Source of the DNA: Candidatus Melainabacteria bacterium
Lineage (GTDB): Bacteria > Cyanobacteriota > Vampirovibrionia > 2-02-FULL-35-15
Assembly (NCBI GenBank): GCA_023250155.1
Contig: JAHFBG010000002.1
Location: forward strand, 62,001 to 126,000
Length of the DNA: 64,000 bases
Reading direction: 5' to 3'
In this document: in pieces, positions 10,860 to 19,435 of the stretch
Layout of the letters: each line of letters begins with the position of its first letter
Numbering within the stretch: position 1 is the stretch's first letter
Notes under the pieces: model-generated
The model's database searches: none
The model's input: only the letters and a program-made list of their open reading frames with translations
Told to the model about the DNA's origin: nothing
Translations under genes and position numbers: made by a program

Positions 10860-11021
10860 TTAGCTAATATATGGACTTTCTTCATTGCTAGGTATTGTAC
10901 TGTGGGAGGAATCAATCTTAGCCCAAAAACTTTCCATTTGATTTTTTATTGCACTAAGATCAGGCGGTGCTTCAGTAAGTCCTTGTGTTAGATAGTCTTC
11001 GAGTTCATTTACATTACTCAT
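10860..11021 (-). CDS. Small hypothetical protein, 53 residues, acidic
   Basis: ATG at 11021 follows an AAGGAGAT Shine-Dalgarno with a spacing of about 12 bases. A plausible sigma-70 promoter lies 45-73 bases upstream. The product begins MSNVNELEDYLTQGLTEAPP and ends NEESPYIS. It is acidic, has no membrane segment, and has a short helix-prone region in the middle (SAIKNQMESFWAKI). No family is recognised. It fills most of the otherwise empty 300-base gap after the R3H gene. Confidence 0.55.
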   Translation of the reverse strand: MSNVNELEDYLTQGLTEAPPDLSAIKNQMESFWAKIDSSHSTIPSNEESPYIS

Positions 11022-11065
11022 TTTTTATATAGATCTCCTTATAAACGCTTTTCACGTAGAGAGAT

Positions 11066-11094
11066 TCTATACTTCAATGGTTAACGATTGATAA
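11066..11094 (-). promoter_or_regulatory. Candidate sigma-70 promoter for the 53-residue ORF
   Basis: Reading leftward, TTATCA (11089-11094) and TATAGA (11066-11071) are separated by exactly 17 bases. This leaves a leader of about 40 bases with a Shine-Dalgarno. Unlike the leaderless pattern elsewhere in the window, this is a classical arrangement. Confidence 0.4.
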
Positions 11095-11139
11095 ATAAAG
11101 AGTAAGAATAAGCTATTTAGTATAGGTGATTTGTTCTAT

Positions 11140-11919
11140 TTAATGCATACAAAGCCCGCCACATACATTTATCGATTGTCCTGTAATTGCACTAGCGTAT
11201 TCACTTGCAAGATATAGAGCTAAATAGCCTACTTCTTTTGGATGGACAAAACGCCCTATAGGAACAGCTTGTAGAGAAGTTTCTTCTAATTCTTCTTTTG
11301 GAATTTGATGTAGTGAGGCATACTTATCATCATTTAAAATATCAAGAGCCATTTTAGTCTCTACCCATCCAGGACAAATAGCATTAACTGTTATGTTGTG
11401 TCTTGCTAATTCTAGTGCCAAGCATTGTGTGAAGCCAATTAAACCAAACTTAGAAGTGTTGTAAGCACTGGAAAATGCTTCTCCATGTTTTCCACTTGTA
11501 GAAGAAATATTTATTATTCTTCCAAAACTATTTTTTGTCATGCTCTCAATAACTGCTTTTGAACAGTACATGGCACCATTTAAATTTATGTCTAATAATT
11601 CTTTCCAAGAATTGAGCTCCATATCTAAAACAGATGATGTGAAATGTATTCCTGCATTGTTTACTAATATATCTATATGTCCTATTTCTTTAAATACACT
11701 TTGTACTTGATTAAAATCAGATACATCTAAAACAAAATATCTTGCATTGATACCGATTTCTTTTAGCCTAGTAGCATTCTCTTCTAATTTTGTTTTATTT
11801 CTGGATAGTAGGATGACTGATGCCTTACTCCCTGCAAATACTTCAGCAATTGCTTTTCCAATCCCTTGACTGGCACCTGTAATAGCAACTGTTTTACCTG
11901 ATAAATCAATTGAAAACAT
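11140..11919 (-). CDS. Short-chain dehydrogenase/reductase (FabG / 3-hydroxyacyl type)
   Basis: 259 residues with all classical SDR motifs: NAD(P)-binding GASQGIG (15-21), NNAG near 86-89, the catalytic Ser in NISSTSGKHG and the YNTSK Tyr/Lys pair, and PGWVET after the active site. The C-terminus (GQSINVCGGLCMH) matches beta-ketoacyl or acetoacetyl-CoA reductases and 3-hydroxybutyrate dehydrogenases. These cannot be separated from sequence alone. It stands alone, divergent from rlmD, with TAAAAT 6 bases before the ATG and no Shine-Dalgarno. Two thiolases lie 2 kb away on the other strand, so work on short acyl-CoA esters is possible (inference). Confidence 0.85.
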   Translation of the reverse strand: MFSIDLSGKTVAITGASQGIGKAIAEVFAGSKASVILLSRNKTKLEENATRLKEIGINARYFVLDVSDFNQVQSVFKEIGHIDILVNNAGIHFTSSVLDMELNSWKELLDINLNGAMYCSKAVIESMTKNSFGRIINISSTSGKHGEAFSSAYNTSKFGLIGFTQCLALELARHNITVNAICPGWVETKMALDILNDDKYASLHQIPKEELEETSLQAVPIGRFVHPKEVGYLALYLASEYASAITGQSINVCGGLCMH

Positions 11920-11925
11920 GATATC

Positions 11926-11931
11926 ATTTTA
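11926..11931 (-). promoter_or_regulatory. -10 hexamer 6 bases before the SDR start (leaderless candidate)
   Basis: TAAAAT reading leftward ends 6 bases before the ATG at 11919, and no Shine-Dalgarno is present. It lies within an octamer repeat TTATCACT of the SDR-rlmD gap. Confidence 0.4.
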
Positions 11932-11951
11932 TCACTTTATCACTTTATACT

Positions 11952-13352
11952 ATGTCTAAAACCACTTTACAATCTATTCCTATTTCACAAGATGAGATCA
12001 TTGATCTGAAGATTGACTCAATGGCTTATGACAATTCAGCTATTGGTAGATATAAAGACTTTGTAATAATGGTGGATAGAGGAGCACCTGGTGATTATGT
12101 AAAAGCTTCTATAACGACTCTCCGTCCAAATTATGCTAGAGCAAAAATTGTAGAAATTATTACTTCAGATTCAGAGTATAGAGAAGAACCTAAATGTAAA
12201 TTGTTTAAAGTTTGTGGTGGTTGTCAGTGGCAGCATTTGCCTTATGAAAAACAACTTGAGCAAAAAGATTTGTTATTAAAAAAATCTTTCAATAAATTAA
12301 ATTTAAATGATAATGTATTAAAAACTATTATTGGTGTTGAAAATCCTTGGAACTATAGAAATAAGGTTCAATACCCTGTTCGTACTATAAAGGATACAGG
12401 TAGGTTGAAAGTCGGTTATTTTGAGTGGCATTCAAATGAATTAGTAAATATTAAGCATTGTCCAATCCAGAATACTTTGTTTGATCGAATTGTAGACACT
12501 GTTAGAGAGCTTGCACCTAAATATAGAATAATTGCATATGATGGAAAAAATAAAACAGGTTGGCTAAGGCATCTTTGTCTTCGAATAGGAACATTTACAA
12601 ATGAAGCTTTGTTGACACTTGTTGGAGTTAGTGAAAACTTATCTTACTCTCAGGAGTTTGCAAATGAAGTCACAAGAAATCACCCTGAGTTAGTAGGAGT
12701 TTGTTTGAATGTAAACACGAATACTACAAACGTAATTTATGGTCCAAAAACAAAAGTGATTAAAGGCAGAGGCTATATTTTTGAACAAATTCAAGATCTA
12801 AAATTTAAAATATCAGCTACTAGTTTTTTTCAGGTTAATACTCCTCAGGCAATAAAACTACTTGATATAGTGAAAGAATATTCAAAACCATCTTTAAATG
12901 AAACAGTGCTAGATGCTTATTGTGGTGGTGGATTGATTGCTTTGTACTTAGCGAAAATGGCTAAAAGAGTTATTGGTATTGAAGAAATTAAGCAGTCAAT
13001 TGATGATGCAAATTTTAGTGCAAAAGAAAATAATATACAAAATGCAATGTTTATAAATGGCAAAGTAGAAAATAAAATAGATGATTTATTTAAAAACTAT
13101 AAACCTGAGATTGTAGTTTTAGATCCACCTCGAGCTGGTTGTATGAAAAGGGTTTTAGAAAATATCTTAGAACAACTAGCTGTTAAAAAAATAGTTTATG
13201 TGAGTTGTAATCCAAATACATTGGTAAGAGATTTAGAGATTTTAACAAATGAAAAACAATATGAAGTTAAATCAATTCAGCCAATTGATATGTTTCCACA
13301 TTCATATCATGTTGAGTGTGTAGTTGGCTTAGAGCGTATAGCTGTTTCTTAA
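11952..13352 (+). CDS. rlmD: 23S rRNA (uracil-C5)-methyltransferase, RlmD/TrmA family
   Basis: 466 residues. An N-terminal TRAM RNA-binding domain (about 8-65) is followed by a Fe-S cluster loop (CKLFKVCGGCQWQH near 83-96; the fourth Cys is in KHCPIQ near 173), then the Rossmann methyltransferase (VLDAYCGGGLIALYLA near 319-334, IGIEE). The catalytic motifs are VLDPPRAGC near 390-398 and YVSCNPNTL near 416-424. It makes m5U in 23S rRNA with SAM; the exact position is not certain. It is divergent from the SDR and its end overlaps the convergent zinc-ribbon gene by 4 bases. Confidence 0.92.
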   Translation: MSKTTLQSIPISQDEIIDLKIDSMAYDNSAIGRYKDFVIMVDRGAPGDYVKASITTLRPNYARAKIVEIITSDSEYREEPKCKLFKVCGGCQWQHLPYEKQLEQKDLLLKKSFNKLNLNDNVLKTIIGVENPWNYRNKVQYPVRTIKDTGRLKVGYFEWHSNELVNIKHCPIQNTLFDRIVDTVRELAPKYRIIAYDGKNKTGWLRHLCLRIGTFTNEALLTLVGVSENLSYSQEFANEVTRNHPELVGVCLNVNTNTTNVIYGPKTKVIKGRGYIFEQIQDLKFKISATSFFQVNTPQAIKLLDIVKEYSKPSLNETVLDAYCGGGLIALYLAKMAKRVIGIEEIKQSIDDANFSAKENNIQNAMFINGKVENKIDDLFKNYKPEIVVLDPPRAGCMKRVLENILEQLAVKKIVYVSCNPNTLVRDLEILTNEKQYEVKSIQPIDMFPHSYHVECVVGLERIAVS

Positions 13353-13600
13353 GCGCTATATCCACAAGTAGGACAAACTCTTAAGGTTACATTTTCAATT
13401 TCATCTAACCAATAGTTATCAAAAATTATAAAGTGACAGTTTGAGCAGCGTGAGAGTTTTTCTATAGACTTTCTTATTTCTCCTGGAGGTGGAGGAGTAT
13501 AACTCTCATATCCTACGTCGAGTAAGTCTTGAACATGATTTGGTTGGGCCGATTTTGGTCTTAAGGTTTCTAACATACTTAATAAATTAAAAGTGAACAT
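13349..13600 (-). CDS. Hypothetical zinc-ribbon protein, 83 residues
   Basis: Residues 52-55 (CSNC) and 76-79 (CPTC) form two CxxC knuckles about 20 residues apart, a typical treble-clef or zinc-ribbon arrangement. They are preceded by a tetraproline linker. A strong Shine-Dalgarno (GGAGG, 4 bases before the ATG) is present, supporting expression. It converges on rlmD with a 4-base overlap. The family is not recognised; nucleic-acid or protein binding through zinc is the natural guess. Confidence 0.7.
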   Translation of the reverse strand: MFTFNLLSMLETLRPKSAQPNHVQDLLDVGYESYTPPPPGEIRKSIEKLSRCSNCHFIIFDNYWLDEIENVTLRVCPTCGYSA

Positions 13601-13774
13601 ATTGCCTCCGTTGATAAAATGGTAAAACTGGTAAATTAAACTTGGAGTAAGTTAGACAAAGATAAAATAGTTTTGTGCCTATCTTGTTATGGCTAACAGA
13701 TGGTAGAGACATATACTATGAGTGTTATCTTGTGACAGCAGCTTTTATTGTTTCGATATAAAATAAAGGTAACT

Positions 13775-14962
13775 ATGGGTGAAAAAGAATCAGCGTATAT
13801 TATTGATGTAATTAGAACTCCACAAGGAAGAAGAAATGGAGCATTATCTAATGTACACCCAAACACTCTTGCACAGCTTGTAATCTCAAGTGTTATCTCA
13901 AGAGTAAATTTAGATCCAAAGTTTATTAATGAAGTTATTTTAGGTTGTGCTACACAAACAGGAAAACAAGGTTTTAACAGTGCACGTTTAGCTAGTGTGG
14001 GTGCCTTTGGTGTATTTATGCCAGCATCTACCATTAACATGCTTTGTGGTTCTAGTGCACAAGCTATTCGTTTTGCAACAAGTCAGATATTGTCAGGTGA
14101 AAACGATCTTGTAATTGCAGGAGGTTTTGAATCTAATAGTGACTTTCAGGTACCAATGGGTTCTGATATGTTGCCACCACCTGTAGATCTTAAAAATATT
14201 TGGCAGGTAATTAAATATGGAAAAAAATCTATTAATTTTACCTTGCCAGAACATTATGAGTTTTATCATATGGGAAAATCTGGAGATTTGATTGCTGAAA
14301 AATATAATTTAAAAAGAAGTGAGTTAGATGACTTTGCTTTTAATAGTCATATGAAAGCAAAAACAACACGAGATAATGGTGATTTTGAAAATGAAATAAT
14401 TGCAGTAAAAACAGTTAGTGGCATGTTTTCTAAAGATGAAGGAATTAGAGGAGATACTTCTCTTGAAAAATTGGCAAGCTTAAAACCCTCATTTGGTGGG
14501 TTACATACACCAGGCAATTCAAGTTTTATAAGTGATGGCGCTTCCGCCGTTTTAATTGCAAATGATAATGCTGTTAAGAAGTATGGCTTAAAACCAAGAG
14601 CAAGAATACTTGCTTCGGCTGTTGTAGGAGTAGATACAAAGCTTCAATTACTTGGTCCAATAGATGCAATGAAAAAAGTTTTGGATAAAGCAAATTTAAA
14701 AAAAGAAGATATTGATTTGTATGAAATAAATGAAGCCTTTGCATCAGTAGTTTTAGCTACTATAAAAGACTGTGGTTTAGATAAGGAAAAAGTAAATGTA
14801 AGTGGTGGTGCAATAGCACTGGGACATCCTTTAGGAGCTAGTGGAGCAAGGCTTCCTACTACTTTATTGAATGCTCTTGAAAAAAGAAAACTAAAAAGAG
14901 GACTGTATGTGTTGTGTATAGGTGGTGGACAGGCAATAGCAACAATTATTGAAAGGATGTAA
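13775..14962 (+). CDS. Thiolase (acetyl-CoA C-acyltransferase), copy 1
   Basis: 395 residues from ATG 13775; an in-frame TTG at 13748 has no support. Thiolase motifs: nucleophile Cys in NMLCGSSAQA (about 88-97), EINEAFAS, GGAIALGHPLGASGAR with the catalytic His, and the second Cys in LCIGGGQA near the end. The enzyme condenses or cleaves acyl-CoA esters by Claisen chemistry. A second thiolase starts 6 bases downstream, giving a tandem operon. No phaC, HMG-CoA synthase or 3-hydroxyacyl-CoA dehydrogenase is adjacent, so the pathway (degradation or synthesis) is not fixed. Confidence 0.9.
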   Translation: MGEKESAYIIDVIRTPQGRRNGALSNVHPNTLAQLVISSVISRVNLDPKFINEVILGCATQTGKQGFNSARLASVGAFGVFMPASTINMLCGSSAQAIRFATSQILSGENDLVIAGGFESNSDFQVPMGSDMLPPPVDLKNIWQVIKYGKKSINFTLPEHYEFYHMGKSGDLIAEKYNLKRSELDDFAFNSHMKAKTTRDNGDFENEIIAVKTVSGMFSKDEGIRGDTSLEKLASLKPSFGGLHTPGNSSFISDGASAVLIANDNAVKKYGLKPRARILASAVVGVDTKLQLLGPIDAMKKVLDKANLKKEDIDLYEINEAFASVVLATIKDCGLDKEKVNVSGGAIALGHPLGASGARLPTTLLNALEKRKLKRGLYVLCIGGGQAIATIIERM

Positions 14963-14968
14963 ATTATT

Positions 14969-16132
14969 ATGCTGCAACATCAAGAAGCATTTATAGTAGA
15001 TGCAATTAGAACACCGATAGGACGTGGGAAAGAAGGTTGTGCATTTTGGGAAATGCATCCTGTAGATCTTGGTGGTATACCTGTAAAGGAGCTAGTAAAA
15101 AGAAACAATTTAAAACCTACAGATATAGAAGATCTTATTTATGGATGTTCAAGTCCTGTAGCAGAGCAGGGTTTAAATATTGCAAGAATTATTGCAATAA
15201 CAGCGCTTAGTGAATTAGTGCCAGGAGTTCAATTAAATAGAATGTGTGGTTCAGGTGAGCAAGCTGTTCATTTTGCAATACAAGGAATTATGAGTGGGGC
15301 ACATGATTTGCTTATAGCAGGTGGTGTTGAGTGTATGGGTAAGATTCCACTTGGTGGTGATGGTATGCCAATGCCTGGGAAAAGCAAACCTACATTGCCA
15401 GATAGCTTAATAAAAAACCACAAAGCAAATCCTATGGGTATCTCTGGTGAGCTAATGGCGAAAAAATGGAATTTGAGTCGTAGAGATCTAGATGAGTTTT
15501 CATATCATAGCCATATGAAAGCTGCTAAAGCTAGGGACAATGGTTACTTTAAAAAAGAAATAGTTCCTGTTCAAACTTCAAAAGGTCTAGTAGAGCATGA
15601 TGAAGGTATAAGGCATGATACGACGGTGGAAAAAATAGGAACCTTAAAGCCTGCATTTAAAGAGGATGGGGTAATTACAGCAGGAAATGCTAGCCAGGTA
15701 AGTGATGGTGCCTGTGCTGTTTTGGTAGCTAGTGAAAAAGCGCTTAAGAAATATAACTTAAAACCTAGAGCAAAACTTATAGATTTTTCACTAGTAGGAA
15801 CGGATGTAGAGCTTCAACTGACAGGACCAATATATGCAATTCCAAAGGTTTTACAAAGAGCTGGAATGGAATTAAAAGATATTGATTTAATTGAAATTAA
15901 TGAAGCTTTTGCTTCTGTAGTTTTAGCTTCTCAAATAGAATTAAAACTTGATCCAAATAAAGTAAATGTTAATGGTGGTGCTATAGCTTTAGGTCATCCA
16001 CTTGGAGCAAGTGGGGCTAGACTGTTAACTACACTTTTATATGAATTAGAAAGAAGAAACTTAAAGCGGGGAATCTCAAGCTTATGTATTGGTTTTGGGC
16101 AAGGAATTGCTGCAATCATAGAGCGAGTGTAG
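14969..16132 (+). CDS. Thiolase (acetyl-CoA C-acyltransferase), copy 2
   Basis: 387 residues. Nucleophile Cys in NRMCGSGEQA (about 88-97), INEAFASVVLA, GGAIALGHPLGASGAR and final LCIGFGQG. It aligns with its neighbour over its whole length, with long shared stretches around GLKPRA/NLKPRA and the His loop, so the pair arose by tandem duplication. They differ in the loop after the nucleophile domain, where substrate choice is set (PMGSDMLPPP in copy 1, PLGGDGMPMP here). Different acyl chain preferences or a hetero-oligomer are possible (inference). Confidence 0.9.
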   Translation: MLQHQEAFIVDAIRTPIGRGKEGCAFWEMHPVDLGGIPVKELVKRNNLKPTDIEDLIYGCSSPVAEQGLNIARIIAITALSELVPGVQLNRMCGSGEQAVHFAIQGIMSGAHDLLIAGGVECMGKIPLGGDGMPMPGKSKPTLPDSLIKNHKANPMGISGELMAKKWNLSRRDLDEFSYHSHMKAAKARDNGYFKKEIVPVQTSKGLVEHDEGIRHDTTVEKIGTLKPAFKEDGVITAGNASQVSDGACAVLVASEKALKKYNLKPRAKLIDFSLVGTDVELQLTGPIYAIPKVLQRAGMELKDIDLIEINEAFASVVLASQIELKLDPNKVNVNGGAIALGHPLGASGARLLTTLLYELERRNLKRGISSLCIGFGQGIAAIIERV

Positions 16133-16293
16133 TGATGATGTGATATTGCATGTCTTTACTCGTGCAAAGTTGAAAAATTAAAAAATCATTATATTTTATT
16201 ATATTGAATATATGTCTGTTACTATTCTTGGACAAGTGCGTAAGTACTTAATCTAAGCTAACTTATTTAAAAAGATATTTAAGGGGAAATATA

Positions 16294-19200
16294 ATGACAG
16301 ATATAAAAAATGTAGTTTCTACAATACCAGGAACTCAAGTACAAACTTTACCAAATTTAACGCATCGTATAGTACCTTATCCTTTTAAAGATCCAACATT
16401 TGAAGAAGCTATTAAATCAATTACTGAGGGACATGCTTTTAAAAATACAGTAAAGAATGATCAGGCTCTTGAAAAATTTCAAGATGCATTGAATAAGTTA
16501 GAAGAAATCGTAAGAATTCCAGTAGAAGATTATAAAAAACTAGTTAGAATATTCCCACCAGATAATGCAAAAAAAGAAGAATCTCAAAAAAAAGCAAAAG
16601 CTACTCATGATGCTGCTTGTATAAATGCTAATAGATGTAGGGGATGGATAGATGGATTAAGGACTGTACCACCTATTCTTCCTAATGAACCTGTAGTTGA
16701 TTTGAAAGATGTTCAAGCCAATATTTTAGTTGGAGTCTTGGGTGAATGTTTAAATGATGAATCATATAATGATCTTGTAGAAGTTGCACTGAAAGAACTT
16801 GGAATCAATGAAGGTGATAAACAATCGGTTCTTGAATTAGCCAAGAAAATAATTTCTACAAAAGCTAGTTTAATTGCTACTCCAGACGATCTTATTTTTA
16901 TTGATCAACATTCTGTAAACAAAAACACTAAATACAATGATAAGACTATCTCTCAATGGGTAGAAGACTTAACTCAAAAGCTTCAACAGCAAGTAGTTCA
17001 AGCACCAGTAGAATTATCGACTCCTGTTGTGCCTACTATTGATCCGTCAAGAGCAAGTCTTGAAGCATTAAATATACTAAAGGCACTAAAAAAAGAAATC
17101 CCTATTCCAACTCAAGAACCACCAAAGAAACCACCAGCACCTCCAATAAATACTGATAATGACAAGGTCCAACCTATAAAAAAAAGTTCAGAAGAACAAA
17201 TTGGTCAGTATGTAGTTAAGGGAAATGAAGTAGAAACCTTATTAAAAGAAATTAAATCAAAGAAGAGTGATGTGGACAAGACTCAAAAGCTTCCACAAAT
17301 CACTGAAGCAGAAGCAATAACTGAAATCAGTAAGATTGTAAAAGAAGAAGATGACGTACCTAAACTAATTAAAGCTTTGGTAAAGGATCAAGTTATAAGA
17401 ACTATTCCTCAAGCAAAAGCTGTAGCGTTAATTGCTTCTAGGCAAGATTTAGCAGAGGCTGCAAGGGAAACTGAGTTTGATAAATTTGGTTTTGACACAG
17501 ATGTTATGACTGTACTAGATCCGACTTTGGATGGAATTAAGACTACAACAGCTCCATTTAGTAGATTACGTGACTATCTAAATCAATCAATTGGAAATAG
17601 CTTTGATACTTGGTATCAGAATACTGTAGCTAAAGATATGAAAAGAATTTATGCAGCAGCAGTTACACCAAACTTTGCTGATAAGTCTGTTGACATCACT
17701 ATAAGCCCCAGTGAAATAAATACAGTTAAAAGATCTATACTTCAGCTAATTACTCTTGCTTTGACAAGCAATGTTATAACTAAATCTGAATCAAATATGT
17801 TACAGGAATTGATTTTTAATCATGATGAGTTTATATCTGAATATAGTCAATTGTTATCATCTGAAACGAGTATTATTCACCATGAATTAAATAATATTTT
17901 AACTAGGTTACATGAGCATTATGTAGATTTAGGGACAAAAGTAAACACTCACTTACTACAATTTGAGCATCCTCCAAGAAAACCAGATGATGTTCCACCA
18001 TCAGCTGGTATACAAAATCTAGTACATTGGCTAAATCTTAATAATAGATATTTTCAAAACTATCTAGATGATAAGTATCCATCTAGAAAACCAAGCGTGC
18101 CTACAGCAAGTGTATTACTTAGTGATGCTAAAAAATCAACAGCGCCTAAACCTTTACAGCAAATTACAATTGATAACTGGCAAGATATTAAATCATCGAT
18201 GTTTAGTAATGGTAACCCTCCTGAAAGACGCTTTTTAGAAGCTTATTTTGGAATAGTAAAAGATGAAAAAAAATTACCCACAGTTGATTTGCTTTGTAAA
18301 AAGTTAGGGATTCAGAAAAAAGAATTTGATGATTATAAGAAAAACACTATTGATAGTTCTTTTCACAGAAATGAGCTTAGTCCATTACCAGTATTTCCTA
18401 AAGATACAGTACTTTTAGCTAAGGTTTACTTTGCATTTAAAAGTATTCAGAAAGATATTGATGGGGGTAAAATAGATCCTAATCAATATTTTGAAAAGTT
18501 ACATGAAGCATATAACAAGCTCTATACAGATAAAGTAACAACTCTACTTGAGCTAGCTGAGGCTTTTAAACAAGATACTTCTCAACTAATTAAGATAGAT
18601 CCTTCTGTTCATGGTGAACCTTGGGAGCTTTATTTAAAACTTACTGCTGAAGAGATTAGAGATAAAGAAGCAGTAAGAAAAGAGGCTATTGCAGAAGCTC
18701 ACAAATGGATACCAGATGAGGAGTCTGTAGAGTTGGTGCGTTTAGAAATCAGTTCAAGTTTATCTTCACAAGATAATTCCATAGTAAATCTAGCGACTTC
18801 ACAAGATGATTATTTTATGGAAGTGAAACAAATATTAAAGAAATCGCTTGGTGATGATAAAGATATATCAGATATAAAATATACAATACTGCTAAAAGCA
18901 ATAAAAGAAAAAACTGGAATTGATAAGGCAGATTTAAAAATTGCATGGATGCATAGAAGCCTGATTAATAAAGGAGAGTTTACTATTTCAAAATTACAAG
19001 AGATGGTAAAAAAAGAACTTGGGGTAGAACTTAATGCTAATGAAATAAAAGATGTATTAAAGAAATTAAATGCTTTTTGTGATGAAGAGCTTTTTAAAAC
19101 AGAAGATGATAAACCAACTATAGTTGGTTTGAAGGTACCTTCTTTCTTTAGTCAGTTTCGTGAAGCATTAGTAAAAAAAGGTGTTCTAGCTCAAGAAGAA

Positions 19201-19407
19201 GAATTGCCAACTATAAAGCAAATGGTGGAAGCATATGAAATACTGTCAGGTGGAGATAAGCAATCATTGCGTGCACTATATTCAAAGGTTACTACGCAAC
19301 TCTATGATATTACTGTAATGTATAGTGATACCAGAACAGTAGTTTTAAAAAGGGATCAATATGATCAGTTTATGTTGCAGTCTAAAGAAGATAAAGTAAC
19401 AGTATAA
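16294..19407 (+). CDS. Large protein of unknown family, 1037 residues (paralogue of the next gene)
   Basis: A long, mostly helical, highly charged protein without signal peptide or membrane segment, and with no family recognised. Shine-Dalgarno AAGGGG is 7 bases before the ATG. A proline-rich linker lies near 265-290 (PTQEPPKKPPAPP). Two regions resemble the next protein: the KYNDKTISQWVEDLTQKL block near 212-229, and a later block with DIKYTILLKAIKEKTGIDKADL near residues 860-890. The size, charge and tandem paralogue suggest a cytosolic scaffold, effector-like or structural protein, but no function is claimed. The 160-base gap before it holds only AT-rich DNA and weak promoter-like hexamers. 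Confidence 0.75.
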   Translation: MTDIKNVVSTIPGTQVQTLPNLTHRIVPYPFKDPTFEEAIKSITEGHAFKNTVKNDQALEKFQDALNKLEEIVRIPVEDYKKLVRIFPPDNAKKEESQKKAKATHDAACINANRCRGWIDGLRTVPPILPNEPVVDLKDVQANILVGVLGECLNDESYNDLVEVALKELGINEGDKQSVLELAKKIISTKASLIATPDDLIFIDQHSVNKNTKYNDKTISQWVEDLTQKLQQQVVQAPVELSTPVVPTIDPSRASLEALNILKALKKEIPIPTQEPPKKPPAPPINTDNDKVQPIKKSSEEQIGQYVVKGNEVETLLKEIKSKKSDVDKTQKLPQITEAEAITEISKIVKEEDDVPKLIKALVKDQVIRTIPQAKAVALIASRQDLAEAARETEFDKFGFDTDVMTVLDPTLDGIKTTTAPFSRLRDYLNQSIGNSFDTWYQNTVAKDMKRIYAAAVTPNFADKSVDITISPSEINTVKRSILQLITLALTSNVITKSESNMLQELIFNHDEFISEYSQLLSSETSIIHHELNNILTRLHEHYVDLGTKVNTHLLQFEHPPRKPDDVPPSAGIQNLVHWLNLNNRYFQNYLDDKYPSRKPSVPTASVLLSDAKKSTAPKPLQQITIDNWQDIKSSMFSNGNPPERRFLEAYFGIVKDEKKLPTVDLLCKKLGIQKKEFDDYKKNTIDSSFHRNELSPLPVFPKDTVLLAKVYFAFKSIQKDIDGGKIDPNQYFEKLHEAYNKLYTDKVTTLLELAEAFKQDTSQLIKIDPSVHGEPWELYLKLTAEEIRDKEAVRKEAIAEAHKWIPDEESVELVRLEISSSLSSQDNSIVNLATSQDDYFMEVKQILKKSLGDDKDISDIKYTILLKAIKEKTGIDKADLKIAWMHRSLINKGEFTISKLQEMVKKELGVELNANEIKDVLKKLNAFCDEELFKTEDDKPTIVGLKVPSFFSQFREALVKKGVLAQEEELPTIKQMVEAYEILSGGDKQSLRALYSKVTTQLYDITVMYSDTRTVVLKRDQYDQFMLQSKEDKVTV

Positions 19408-19435
19408 AAGCAAAATAAATTAGAAAGGATTTTTT

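Noticed and set aside
11140..16132. SDR plus two thiolases as a polyhydroxybutyrate operon
   Set aside because: The SDR is on the other strand and two genes away, and no PHA synthase or phasin is present.
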